This document shows, one piece after another, positions 8,711-17,260 of a DNA stretch of 64,000 nucleotides. This DNA is from an uncultured Paracoccaceae bacterium (GTDB lineage: Bacteria > Pseudomonadota > Alphaproteobacteria > Rhodobacterales > Rhodobacteraceae). The stretch lies in the NCBI GenBank assembly GCA_947498985.1, contig CANMMF010000003.1, forward strand, positions 434,001 to 498,000, read 5' to 3'. The position numbers and the translations under genes are program-made. The notes below the pieces were generated by a model. The model had not been told where the DNA came from. It ran no database searches and was given only the letters and a program-made list of their open reading frames with translations. Each line of letters opens with the position of its first letter. Positions within the stretch are counted from its first letter, which is position 1.

Positions 8711-9712
8711 ATGAAACAGTTCAAGATGGCCCTGGCCGCCGCGGCGCTGGCGCTGAGCGCGGCCCCCGCGACCGCGCAGGATCTGGTCAAGATCGGCACC
8801 TTCGTGCCCGAGCAATCCGTGGGTGTGGCCCGCGTGATCAAACCCTGGATGGAGGCCGTGGTCGCCGAGACCGACGCGGTCACGCTGCAGGGCTTCTGGG
8901 GCGGCACACTGGGCAAATCGCCCTTCAAGCAGTTCGAGCTGGTGCAGAACGGCGTGATGGATGTGAGCTGGGTGCTGCCCTCCTACACCGCCGGGCAATT
9001 CCCCGAAATGGGTGTGTTCGAGCTGCCGTTCCTGTTTCGCACCGCCGAAGAGGCGAGCGTGGTGGGCTGGAAGCTGCACGAGCAGGGCCTGCTCACCGGT
9101 TTTGACGGCGTGCATGTGCTGGGCTTTTTCGCCGCAGAGCCCAACGCCTTGTTCATGAAGACAAAAGTCGACGGGCTGGGCGGGCTCGAGAACATGAAGA
9201 TCCGCGCTGTGGGTGGCATCCACGCGTCCTGGCTCGAAAGCCTCGGCGCAGCGTCGGAGACGCTCAGCTCTGCGGAAATGAACGAGGCGCTGAACCGCCG
9301 CACGCTTGATGGCGCGGTGCAGGGCTGGACCGGCATGCGCACCTTCAAGTCGCTGCCGCTGGTCGATCAGGCGCATGCCATCCCGGCCGGTGCGATCCCG
9401 TTCCTGCTCCTGATGAACCAGTCGAAATGGGACGCGCTTCCGGCGGAGGCGCAGGAGAAGATGATGATGCATGGCGGGCTGGCCATGGCCGAGATGGGCG
9501 GCGGCGCCTACACGGATATCGGCGAGGAAATCCGCGCCGGCGTCGTGGAGGAAGGCCGCATCGAGATCGTCGAATATTCCGACGACGAGATCGCCAAATG
9601 GGCGGAGATGGCGCAGCCCGTGCATCAGGCCTGGATCGAGGCGACACCCAACGGTCAGGCGGTCTATGACGCCGCGGTGGCCGCACTCGCAGAGATGCGC
9701 GGCGCCAGCTGA
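8711..9712 (+). CDS. TRAP transporter solute-binding protein (DctP family)
   Basis: A 333-residue periplasmic binding protein of a tripartite ATP-independent periplasmic importer. A Sec signal peptide is clear at residues 1-22 (hydrophobic core then APATA before QD). The DctP fold signature includes KIRAVGGIHASWLESLGA (Arg that binds carboxylate ligands, near residue 161). An AAGGAGAGACGCT ribosome site precedes the ATG. It is followed at once by dctQ (the TGA overlaps the next ATG) and dctM. Substrate is probably the organic acid degraded by the enzymes just upstream. Confidence 0.92.
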   Translation: MKQFKMALAAAALALSAAPATAQDLVKIGTFVPEQSVGVARVIKPWMEAVVAETDAVTLQGFWGGTLGKSPFKQFELVQNGVMDVSWVLPSYTAGQFPEMGVFELPFLFRTAEEASVVGWKLHEQGLLTGFDGVHVLGFFAAEPNALFMKTKVDGLGGLENMKIRAVGGIHASWLESLGAASETLSSAEMNEALNRRTLDGAVQGWTGMRTFKSLPLVDQAHAIPAGAIPFLLLMNQSKWDALPAEAQEKMMMHGGLAMAEMGGGAYTDIGEEIRAGVVEEGRIEIVEYSDDEIAKWAEMAQPVHQAWIEATPNGQAVYDAAVAALAEMRGAS

Positions 9713-10275
9713 TGACGCCTTCGGCCACGGCCCGGCGGCTTGACCGCATCACCCAGACGGCGGCGCTGATCGGCTTCGCCGGGCTGGTGGCCGTGTCCTT
9801 TCTGATCTTTTACGACGGCGCGGCGCGCTATCTCAACGCGCCGCGCATCCACGGGCTTAAAGATTACGGAGAGGTGGTCTATCCGCTTGTGATCGCGTCC
9901 TGTTTTCCCGCAGGGCTGCTGCGGCAGACCAATGTGACCGTGCGGGTCTTCGGCAAGATCGGGCCGCGGTTCAACGCGGTGCTCGAGGCGTTCGCCGCCC
10001 TGGTCGTGCTGGCCTTCTTTGCGGTGCTCGCCTGGCAATTCATCAAGCTCACCGGCAAATACGGCGATGCGGGCCGCACCACACGCACCATCGGCATCCC
10101 GCTGGCGCCCTGGTGGTGGGGGGTGACCGCGATCATGCTGGCCTGCGTGCCGGTGCAGGCCTATGTGTTTTTCGCCTGGGCGCGGGCGGCGCTAAAAGGC
10201 GCGCCTGCCGTGCATGAGGGGCTTGCGCATGCCGCGATCGACGCCGCGCCCGATCGCCCCGGAAAGGCCGCCTGA
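9712..10275 (+). CDS. TRAP transporter small membrane subunit (DctQ)
   Basis: A 187-residue integral membrane protein with four predicted hydrophobic helices (about residues 15-35, 52-68, 90-112, 132-155), as expected for DctQ, the small subunit that supports the DctM channel. The conserved region near the second helix reads YGEVVYPLVIASCFPAG. The start ATG at 9712 overlaps the dctP stop, and dctM begins directly after its stop. Identity rests mainly on length, helix pattern and position between dctP and dctM. Confidence 0.88.
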   Translation: MTPSATARRLDRITQTAALIGFAGLVAVSFLIFYDGAARYLNAPRIHGLKDYGEVVYPLVIASCFPAGLLRQTNVTVRVFGKIGPRFNAVLEAFAALVVLAFFAVLAWQFIKLTGKYGDAGRTTRTIGIPLAPWWWGVTAIMLACVPVQAYVFFAWARAALKGAPAVHEGLAHAAIDAAPDRPGKAA

Positions 10276-11589
10276 ATGGTCGCGGATCCGCTGACGACGG
10301 GGCTGATCGGCCTGGCCGCGATGTTCGCGATGATCGTGCTGCAGGTGCCCGTGGGGGTCGCCATGGGTGTGGTGGGCGTCGTGGGCACCGGCATGATCAT
10401 CGGCTTTGGCCCGGCGTTGACCCTGCTCGCGACCGAGCCCTCCGCCGCGATGGCCGCCGAGGGGCTGGCGGTGATCGCGATGTTCCTGCTGATGGGCAAT
10501 CTGGCGCATGCGGGCGGGCTCTCGGATGAGCTTTACCGGCTGGCGCAGGCCTGGCTCGGGCACAAACGCGGCGGGCTGATCTTTGCCACCATCGGCGCCT
10601 GCGCGGGGTTCGGCGCGATCTGCGGCTCTTCCGTGGCCACGGCGGCCACCATGGCGCGCATCGCTTTGCCGCAGATGCTGGAGCGTGGCTATTCCAAGTC
10701 GCTGGCGGCGGGGGCGATTGCCTCGGGCGGCACGCTGGGCATGATCGTGCCGCCCTCGGTGGTGATGATCCTCTACGCGATCCTCACTGAAAACTCGATC
10801 ATCACGCTGTTCCTTGCCGCCGTTGTGCCGGGGCTGCTCGCGGTGGTCTTTTACTTCGTGGCCATCGGCATCGTCGTGCGCCGCCGCCCGGAGGACGCGC
10901 CGCAGGGCGAGCGCGTCTCCTGGCCCGTGCGCCGCAAGACCACGCAGCAAAGCTGGGCCGTGGTGCTGCTGGCCGTGGTGGTTTCGGGCGGCATCTATTC
11001 GGGCATCTTCACGGTGTCGGAGGCCGCCGCTGTGGGCGCGTCGATGGCGCTGATCATCAGCCTCGTGCGGCGCCGTCTCACCGGGCGCAGCTTTCTCGAA
11101 AGCCTCGGAGAGACCGCCTCCAACACCGGGCTGATCTTCGTGATCATCATCGGCGCGTCGGTGTTTTCCTATTTCGCCACGCTCTCGGGCCTGCCGGGCG
11201 CCACGGTGGCCTCGATCGAAGGGCTGGGCCTGCCGCCACTGGCGGTCATCGGCATGCTGATGCTGTTTTACCTGATCCTGGGCGCGCTGTTCGACACGAT
11301 TGCCGCCATGGTCCTGACGCTGCCCTTTGTCTATCCGCTGGTGACCGGGCTCGGCTACGATCCGATCTGGTGGGGTGTGGTGATGGTTGTGGTGATCGAG
11401 CTTGGCATGATCACGCCGCCCATCGGCATCAACGTCTTCGTGCTGCACGGCATGGCGCGCGACCTGCCGCTGGGCACGATCTTTCGCGGCGTGATCCCGT
11501 TTGTCTTTGCCGATCTGGCGCGGCTGATCGTGCTGATCCTGTTTCCGGCGCTCAGTCTCTGGCTGCCGGATGTGCTGGGCTGGCTATAG
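10276..11589 (+). CDS. TRAP transporter large permease (DctM)
   Basis: A 437-residue polytopic permease, the ion-coupled channel subunit of the TRAP system. Family landmarks are GFGAICGSSVATAATMARIALPQM, the GGTLGMIVPPS block near residue 152, and the C-terminal ELGMITPPIGINVFVL segment. It starts one base after dctQ and ends the operon of monooxygenase, SDR, aldehyde dehydrogenase and TRAP importer. Its end converges on the AbrB-like gene with an 18-base gap. Confidence 0.95.
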   Translation: MVADPLTTGLIGLAAMFAMIVLQVPVGVAMGVVGVVGTGMIIGFGPALTLLATEPSAAMAAEGLAVIAMFLLMGNLAHAGGLSDELYRLAQAWLGHKRGGLIFATIGACAGFGAICGSSVATAATMARIALPQMLERGYSKSLAAGAIASGGTLGMIVPPSVVMILYAILTENSIITLFLAAVVPGLLAVVFYFVAIGIVVRRRPEDAPQGERVSWPVRRKTTQQSWAVVLLAVVVSGGIYSGIFTVSEAAAVGASMALIISLVRRRLTGRSFLESLGETASNTGLIFVIIIGASVFSYFATLSGLPGATVASIEGLGLPPLAVIGMLMLFYLILGALFDTIAAMVLTLPFVYPLVTGLGYDPIWWGVVMVVVIELGMITPPIGINVFVLHGMARDLPLGTIFRGVIPFVFADLARLIVLILFPALSLWLPDVLGWL

Positions 11590-11607
11590 CGGGGCCAAAG
11601 CATGGCC

Positions 11608-12660
11608 TCACCCCCGGCGCGCCGCGCGCAGCAGCACCGGGATCAGCACCGTCAGGATCACCAGCCGCATCACGTGATGGGCGGCGACAAAGGCAGGATC
11701 CAGCCCCAGCGTCACCGCAATCGCCGCCATCGTCTCGACCCCGCCCGGCGCAAAGGCGACGATCAGCAGCGCCGGCGGGATGCCCAGAAGGACCATCGCC
11801 AGCCCCACCGCCAGCAGGCTCATCAGGATGGTGACCCCGGTCACCCAGGCACCGGCGCCCAGCAGCGGCCAGAGCTCCCTGACGCGCACATCCACAAAGC
11901 GCGATCCGATCAGGATGCCCATCACCAGAAACGCCAGCACGATCACCGGATCCGGCAACCGCCCCGGCGTAAGATCGAGCCCGTGGCCGGTCGCGCTCAC
12001 CGCCATTCCCGCAAGCAGGTAGGCCGCGGGCAGGCGCAGATGCTGGAAGACCGCGCCAAGGCCGATGGCCAGCCCCAGCAGCAGCAGGCCCGACAGCGGG
12101 TGCAGGATTTCCGAGGGCATGACAGCGACCCCGGTGGCGCCGAACAGCTCGGTCACCAGCACCGGCACACAAAGCGTCAGCGTCAGCACGCGGATGCTCT
12201 GCACGATGGCGACGCGCGTGGCGCCGCCGGGAATGTCGTAGGAGAGCGCGATCACATAGCTCAGATGCCCCGGCGCCGCGGCCAGGGTGCCGCTGACGCG
12301 GTCGAACCCCATCCAGCGGATCAGCCCCCAGCGCGTGAGCGCCATTGCGGCGACAAGGCTCAGCGAAAGTATGGCGATGCTCAGCGGCCAGGCCACAACC
12401 CCCTGCAGCGTTTCCGGCGTGACGCCGCTGCCGATATTGAGCCCGAGCAGCACAAACGCCCCGGTGCGCACCCAGTCGGGCATGCTGACCGGAATGCCGA
12501 TCAGCGCGGCGATGGTGACCAGTGTCGCGGCACCGGTCAGAGGCGCTGCGGGAAAGCCGATCAGCGTGAACAGCCCCGCCCCCAGAAGCGCCGCGGCAAA
12601 GGCGCCGAGCAGGCCGGTCACCGCCGCCCGCGTGTCGCGGCTCAGCCGGGGCAGGGGCAT
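11608..12660 (-). CDS. AbrB-family membrane protein (putative regulator/permease)
   Basis: A 350-residue hydrophobic protein with about ten predicted membrane helices in two similar halves. The duplicated halves contain FPAAPLTGAAT and LPAAYLLAGMAV, typical of the AbrB/GntP-like membrane family. E. coli AbrB is named for effects on aidB expression, and homologs have often been mislabelled ammonia monooxygenase. Other features are AAAPGHLSYVIALSYD and AFAPGGVETMAAIAVTLGLD, repeated PGG/PGH motifs suggestive of a transport path. It lies 25 bases after the CoA-transferase on the same strand and may share its transcript. Function uncertain. Confidence 0.8.
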   Translation of the reverse strand: MPLPRLSRDTRAAVTGLLGAFAAALLGAGLFTLIGFPAAPLTGAATLVTIAALIGIPVSMPDWVRTGAFVLLGLNIGSGVTPETLQGVVAWPLSIAILSLSLVAAMALTRWGLIRWMGFDRVSGTLAAAPGHLSYVIALSYDIPGGATRVAIVQSIRVLTLTLCVPVLVTELFGATGVAVMPSEILHPLSGLLLLGLAIGLGAVFQHLRLPAAYLLAGMAVSATGHGLDLTPGRLPDPVIVLAFLVMGILIGSRFVDVRVRELWPLLGAGAWVTGVTILMSLLAVGLAMVLLGIPPALLIVAFAPGGVETMAAIAVTLGLDPAFVAAHHVMRLVILTVLIPVLLRAARRG

Positions 12661-12685
12661 GGCCGCGCCGCTCCGGACCGGCGCA

Positions 12686-13903
12686 TCAGATCACGCCTTC
12701 GCGGCGCAGGTCGCGGATCTCGTCCTCGCCAAGGCCAAGCTCTGCCCAGACGCGGGCATTGTCCGCGCCAAGCTCGGGCGGTGGCGTCTGCGGCACGGGC
12801 CGCATGGCGTCGATGCGCAGAGGTGAGGCGGCAAGCTGCAGCACATCCGCCCCCATCGGCATGTCGCAGATCAGGCCGCGCCCGGCAATCTGCGGGGTGG
12901 CCAGCGCGTCGGCGACGCTCAGCACCGGCCCGGCCGGCACGCCGCAGCGGTTGAGACGCTCCACCCAATGCGCCGCCGGGCGGGTGGTCAGCACGGTCTC
13001 CAGCGCGTCGCGCAGAGCGTGCCGGTTGCGCTTGCGATCCTCGCGGGTGGCATAGTCGGCATGCGCCACGAGGTCGTCGCGCCCAAGCTCGCGGGCCAGC
13101 GACCGCCATTGCTCGTCGCGGTTGGCGGCGATGTTGATCGCGGTGTCGGCGGTGGCAAAGGTGCCCGACGGGGCGGAGGTGGTGTTTTCGTTGCCATGCG
13201 CGCCGGGGGGCACCCCGCCGATCAGGAGGTTCGAGACCGCCCAGCCCATGGTCGAGATCACCGCCTCGGTCATCGAAATGTCCAGAAATCCGCCGCGCGG
13301 ATCGGCATTGAGCGCGGCGGCAATGGCAAAGGCCGCGGTCATGCCGCCCACCGTGTCGGCCAGCGGATAGCCCACGCGCAGCGGCGCGCTGTCGGCGTCG
13401 CCGGTGATCGACATCACACCCGAAACCCCCTGTACGATCTGGTCATAGGCCGGGTTGTCCTTCCACGGACCATCCGCGCCAAAGCCCGAGATCGCGCAAT
13501 AGACAAGCCGCGGGTTCCCGGATCTGAGCGCCTCAAAGCCCAGCCCCAGCCGGTCCATCACGCCGGGGCGAAAGTTCTCCACCAGAACGTCCGATTGCGA
13601 GACCAGCCGTTTCAGCAGCGCCTTGCCTTTCGGCGCTTTCATGTCAAGCGTGATCGAGGCCTTGCCCGCGTTCTGCGCCAGAAAGCTGATGCCCATCCCG
13701 GCGGCGTTGCGCGCGGGATCTCCGCCCAGCTCGCGGGCGAGATCGCCCTTGCCCGGCCGTTCGACCTTGATGACCTCCGCGCCGAGCAGCGCCAGCTGGT
13801 AGCAGCAATAGGGCCCGGCCAGCACATTGGTCAGATCCAGCACCCGGATCCCTGCCAGAGGCGTAGGGTGGGTTTTAAACCCACCACTGCCCTCAGTCGC
13901 CAT
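12686..13903 (-). CDS. CoA-transferase family III (CaiB/BaiF)
   Basis: A 405-residue formyl-CoA/carnitine CoA-transferase family enzyme, which moves CoA between carboxylic acids through an aspartyl intermediate. The expected nucleophile is Asp154 in NPAYDQIVQG, and VLDLTNVLAGPYC and VIKVERPGKGDLAR near the N-terminus are family hallmarks. The ATG overlaps the tctA end by 11 bases (stop and start share GATGGCGACTGA), implying coupled translation with the importer. It probably activates the acid imported by TctABC, for example a dicarboxylate using succinyl-CoA or acetyl-CoA as donor. Codons 7-13 lie inside a 19-base palindrome. Confidence 0.9.
   Translation of the reverse strand: MATEGSGGFKTHPTPLAGIRVLDLTNVLAGPYCCYQLALLGAEVIKVERPGKGDLARELGGDPARNAAGMGISFLAQNAGKASITLDMKAPKGKALLKRLVSQSDVLVENFRPGVMDRLGLGFEALRSGNPRLVYCAISGFGADGPWKDNPAYDQIVQGVSGVMSITGDADSAPLRVGYPLADTVGGMTAAFAIAAALNADPRGGFLDISMTEAVISTMGWAVSNLLIGGVPPGAHGNENTTSAPSGTFATADTAINIAANRDEQWRSLARELGRDDLVAHADYATREDRKRNRHALRDALETVLTTRPAAHWVERLNRCGVPAGPVLSVADALATPQIAGRGLICDMPMGADVLQLAASPLRIDAMRPVPQTPPPELGADNARVWAELGLGEDEIRDLRREGVI
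13867..13885. repeat. Perfect palindrome within the 5' end of the CoA-transferase gene
   Basis: GGTGGGTTTTAAACCCACC has 9-base perfect arms around a single T. It falls in codons 7-13 of the CoA-transferase, just after the tctA stop. The sequence resembles dispersed GTAGGGTGGG-type palindromes that normally sit between genes. Here it is read through as GGFKTHP, or else the true start lies downstream of it. Confidence 0.6.
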
Positions 13904-15413
13904 CCGCCACGCCGGTCTTGCGCGCGCGGGCCCGCCGCGCGCGGTAGCTCGGGATCACCACCAGAAGGGCGGCGATCACCAGCAGGCCCAGCGTCATCGG
14001 CCGCTCCAGGATGAAGCCCGCGCCATCGTAAAGCTGCATGGAGCGCGAGAAATTATCCTCCAGCATCCGGCCCAGGATGAACCCGATGAGCAGCGGCGCC
14101 AGCGGATAATCGGCAAAGCGCAGGATTGTCGCGCAGATCCCGAACCCCACGAGGATCAGAAGCTCGGTGGCGTTGTTCTGCCCGATATAGCTGCCCATCA
14201 GCGTGAAGAAGAGGATGAACGGAATAAGGTAGTTGCGCGGGATCGACAGCACCTTGGCGATATAGGGGATGAGCGGCAGGTTGAGAATCAGCAGCACCAG
14301 GTTGCCGATGAACATCGAGGCGATCACCGCCCAGAAGATCTCCGGACTGTCGAGCATCAGCCGCGGGCCGGGTGTCACGTTGAGCGCGATCAGCGCGCCC
14401 AGCAGGATCGCCGTGGTGCCCGAGCCGGGGATGCCCAGCGTCAGCAGCGGCACGAAGGAGCCGGTACAGGCGGCGTTGTTGGCGGTCTCGGGCGCGGCGA
14501 GCCCCTTGATCGAGCCTTTGCCGAACTCCTTCTGCTCGGCTTCCGTGGCGATGTTGCGCTCCACCGCGTAGCCCAGAAAGGACGCGATGGTCGCACCCGC
14601 GCCGGGCAGCACACCGATGAAAAAACCCTGCACCGATTGCCGCCCGATCACCGGCGCGATCTTGCGTGCCTCGTCGCGGGAGATGCGCAACCCGGTGATC
14701 TTGCCGCCGCCTTCGCCGCCTTGCGTGACGCGGGCGGGGTTCAGCACCAGAAAGAGCGCCTCCGGCAAGGCGAACATCGCCATGGCGAGCGTGATGAAGG
14801 AAAAGCCCGATTGCAGGTCCATCAGCCCCATGGTGAAGCGCGGCATGTTGAAAAGCGCGCCTTCCCCGACCGTGGCCATGATCAGCCCCAGCAGCGTCAT
14901 CAGCACTGCCTTGGCGACATTGCCGGTGCCCGCAAAGGCCGCAATCGCCGAGAGCCCGACAACCATGAGCGCGAAATACTCGGCGGAATGGAACAGCAGC
15001 GCCACGGTCGAGAGCATGGGTGCAAAGACCATCAGCAGCAGCGCGCCGATGGTGCCGCCCAGAAAGCTCGAGATCGCGGCGATGGTCAGCGCCTTGCCCG
15101 CCATGCCGGCGCGCGCCATCGGATAGCCGTCGAAACTGGACGCCACCGTCCCGGCCACCCCGGGCGCGTTGAGCAGGATCGACGAGGTCGAGCCGCCGAA
15201 AATCGCGCCGTAATAGACGCCGGCCAGCAGGATCAGCGCCGCCGACGGATCACCCAGCGTGATCGCCACGGGGATCATGATCGCGATGATCGACATCGGC
15301 CCGAGCCCCGGCAGCATGCCGATGAACGTGCCGATCAGACAGCCGCCGATGACCATGGCAAGATTGGTGACGGAGAAGGCCGTGGAGAGGCCGATGAGCA
15401 GTCCTTCGAGCAT
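13893..15413 (-). CDS. tctA: Tripartite tricarboxylate transporter large permease (TctA)
   Basis: A 506-residue polytopic permease of the TTT family, which imports tri- or dicarboxylates with a periplasmic TctC protein. The conserved regions IGMLPGLGPMSIIAIMIP, YYGAIFGGSTSSILLNAPG and the mirrored second-half PGAGATIASFLGYAVER and TLGIPGSGTTAILLGAL are visible, as is the internal duplication. It lies 9 bases after tctB and overlaps the CoA-transferase start. The actual substrate is not given by sequence; the linked CoA-transferase suggests an acid that needs CoA activation. Confidence 0.95.
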   Translation of the reverse strand: MLEGLLIGLSTAFSVTNLAMVIGGCLIGTFIGMLPGLGPMSIIAIMIPVAITLGDPSAALILLAGVYYGAIFGGSTSSILLNAPGVAGTVASSFDGYPMARAGMAGKALTIAAISSFLGGTIGALLLMVFAPMLSTVALLFHSAEYFALMVVGLSAIAAFAGTGNVAKAVLMTLLGLIMATVGEGALFNMPRFTMGLMDLQSGFSFITLAMAMFALPEALFLVLNPARVTQGGEGGGKITGLRISRDEARKIAPVIGRQSVQGFFIGVLPGAGATIASFLGYAVERNIATEAEQKEFGKGSIKGLAAPETANNAACTGSFVPLLTLGIPGSGTTAILLGALIALNVTPGPRLMLDSPEIFWAVIASMFIGNLVLLILNLPLIPYIAKVLSIPRNYLIPFILFFTLMGSYIGQNNATELLILVGFGICATILRFADYPLAPLLIGFILGRMLEDNFSRSMQLYDGAGFILERPMTLGLLVIAALLVVIPSYRARRARARKTGVADGD

Positions 15414-15422
15414 GACGCCCTC

Positions 15423-15908
15423 CTATCCCATAAAGAACGGCAGCGGCCGCAGAAAGATGCCGAGGACCCCCTCGACGAGATACCAGACGATGCCGGTGGC
15501 CACCGCGGCGACCGGCAGCAGGATCCAGAGCTTGCGCTCGCCAAGGATGATCGCGCCGATCGACAGAAACCCGATTGTCGAAAGCAGGAACCCGGCCGGA
15601 CGCAGCATCACCGCGTAAAGCGCCATGAGCCCCAGCAGCGACAGTGCCTTGCCGATGTGGTAATCGCCCAGACGCCGGTAATCGATGTCGGGCGTCTTGG
15701 CCTCTCCGTCGGATTTCTCCAGCCCCAGCACGATCACCAGCGAGGTGACGATGGCAAGAACCGCCAGCACCTTGGGAAAGGTCGATGGCCAGATCGGATT
15801 GCGCTGCATGAAGGGCGGCAGCAACTGATCCATGGTGAAGAACGCGCCATAGCCGTAAGCCAGCGCGATCCCGAGAATGATGAGTGCGATCCAGCGGTCA
15901 AGGGCCAT
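15423..15908 (-). CDS. tctB: Tripartite tricarboxylate transporter small permease (TctB)
   Basis: A 161-residue membrane protein with four predicted helices (about residues 5-25, 45-63, 88-106, 110-145), the size and pattern of TctB. TctB is poorly conserved and is identified here by position between tctC and tctA and by the shared helix layout with the central soluble loop at about 65-85. It is separated from tctC by 235 bases containing palindromes, which is unusual for a tight operon and may lower expression of the permease relative to the binding protein. Confidence 0.87.
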   Translation of the reverse strand: MALDRWIALIILGIALAYGYGAFFTMDQLLPPFMQRNPIWPSTFPKVLAVLAIVTSLVIVLGLEKSDGEAKTPDIDYRRLGDYHIGKALSLLGLMALYAVMLRPAGFLLSTIGFLSIGAIILGERKLWILLPVAAVATGIVWYLVEGVLGIFLRPLPFFMG

Positions 15909-16143
15909 GTGAGATCTCCCGCAGAGGCGATGAAAGGGGCAGGGGCGTTGCCCCTCCTGAGCCGGCGGCTCAACTCACCCCGAAGATGACCGGCAGGATG
16001 AAGCCGGGGCGGCGGCGCAGATCGCCACCGCAGGGCCCCGGGGCTCCGGTCGCATATTCATCTTGCCGCTGAACTTCGGGGAGCGCGAGGGGCTGGCCCC
16101 TCGCACTGTTTGCTTCAACGCGCGGCGCAGCCGCACAATCTGG
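15909..16143. other. Intergenic spacer between tctC and tctB, with hairpins
   Basis: This 235-base spacer holds no supported gene. It contains AGGGGCGTTGCCCCT (about 15942-15956) and the strong palindrome at 16085-16104. No U-tract follows on the minus strand, so the hairpins are more likely mRNA stabilisers or attenuators after tctC than full terminators. Confidence 0.5.
16085..16104. repeat. Palindrome downstream of tctC
   Basis: GCGAGGGG-CTGG-CCCCTCGC has 8-base perfect arms. A near copy, GTGAGGGGCCGGCCCCTCAC, is at 61221-61240 next to a family A repeat. Placed 40 bases after the tctC stop, it would form a 3' hairpin on the tctC message and could protect it from decay, giving excess binding protein over permease. 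Confidence 0.55.
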
Positions 16144-17130
16144 TTAAAGGAACCCGAGCTCTTTCATCAGGTCGCCGATCTCCTGTTCCTGGTTCTCCAG
16201 GAAGGTTTTGAAATCGTCGCCGGGGTTGTGGATGTTGACCCAGCCGTTGCGGCCGCGCACTTCTTCCCACTCGTCGGTTTCGTACATCTTGGCGATGGCC
16301 TCCTGCATGGCGGTGACCGTGCCCTCATCGAGCCCGGGCGCGCCGAAGAAGCCGCGCCAGTTCACGAAGGTGGTGTCGATACCCTGCTCTTTCATCGTGG
16401 CCGCGTCCTCATAGGCGCCGACGCGTTCGTCGCTGGTCACACCGAGGATCTTGACCTCGCCCTGTTCGGCCAGCGCGACCGCTTCGGAAAAGCCGGTCGA
16501 AAGCGCCTTGATCTCGCCCGAGAGCAGCGCCGCCATGGCCTTGCCGCCCGCGTCATAGGGGATGTACTTGACCGCTGTGGGGTCTTCGCCCGCGGCCTTC
16601 ATCACCATCGCGGCCACGATGTGGTCCATGCCGCCCGGCACCGACCCGCCGCCGACGGCAAAGGCGTTGGGGTCGGACTTGTAGGCCTCCAGCAGATCGC
16701 TCATCGTATCGAGATCGCTGTCGGCGGGCACCACCATCGCGGCATAATCGCCGATGGTGCCGGCCACCAGCGTCAGATCGCGGAAGCTTTGCGGGAAGAC
16801 GCCGGTGAGCGAGCGGATCACGATCGGGGTGGAGTTCACCATCAGCACATTGTCGAGGCTTTCGGCGTTCTCGATCAGGTAGCCGATGGCCTTGCCGCCA
16901 CCGCCGCCGGACATGTTCTCGTAAGACGCGCTGCCCACGAGGCCGGATTTCGTCAGCGCCTCGCCGGTGCCGCGGGCGGTGCCGTCCCAGCCGCCGCCGG
17001 CGCCGCCGGGGATCAGGAAGTGGATGCTTTCGAGAACCTGGTGGCCGCCGGCCAGAACCGGGGCGCCAAAGGACATCGCGGCGACGGCGGTCGCCATCAG
17101 GGCGCGGCGGCCCAGTGTGAAGTGCGTCAT
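16144..17130 (-). CDS. tctC: Tripartite tricarboxylate transporter binding protein (TctC)
   Basis: A 328-residue periplasmic substrate-binding protein of the TTT family. The start at 17130 is chosen because GGAGGAATTC lies just upstream and the following residues form a signal peptide with an RR pair (MTHFTLGRRALMATAVAAM, cleavage near VLAGG). TctC-type features are the loops IPGGAGGGWDGTARG (residues about 38-52) and PYDAGGKAMAALLSG, which grip carboxylates through bound waters. It is first in the minus-strand operon and divergent from tctD, whose response regulator probably controls it. Confidence 0.93.
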   Translation of the reverse strand: MTHFTLGRRALMATAVAAMSFGAPVLAGGHQVLESIHFLIPGGAGGGWDGTARGTGEALTKSGLVGSASYENMSGGGGGKAIGYLIENAESLDNVLMVNSTPIVIRSLTGVFPQSFRDLTLVAGTIGDYAAMVVPADSDLDTMSDLLEAYKSDPNAFAVGGGSVPGGMDHIVAAMVMKAAGEDPTAVKYIPYDAGGKAMAALLSGEIKALSTGFSEAVALAEQGEVKILGVTSDERVGAYEDAATMKEQGIDTTFVNWRGFFGAPGLDEGTVTAMQEAIAKMYETDEWEEVRGRNGWVNIHNPGDDFKTFLENQEQEIGDLMKELGFL

Positions 17131-17164
17131 GAATTCCTCCCATTTGACAAGGGCGCTGTCCCGC

Positions 17165-17190
17165 GCCCATGAATCGAGCATAACATGGGC
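17165..17190. promoter_or_regulatory. Inverted repeat in the tctC-tctD divergent promoter region
   Basis: GCCCATG (17165-17171) and CATGGGC (17184-17190) form a perfect 7-base dyad with a 12-base spacer in the 130-base gap between the divergent tctC and tctD starts. The arm spacing suits a dimeric OmpR-type regulator such as TctD acting on tctC. Binding is inferred, not shown. Confidence 0.4.
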
Positions 17191-17260
17191 AAGCTGACAC
17201 GCACCTGACAACGGGGCATTCAGACAGCCAGACGGATCAGCCGGGAGCTGAGGAGGCGCG

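Noticed and set aside
11608-12660. Ammonia monooxygenase identity for the AbrB-like protein
   Set aside because: AbrB-family membrane proteins have been mislabelled this way. The sequence has neither metal-binding motifs nor partner subunits of ammonia monooxygenase.
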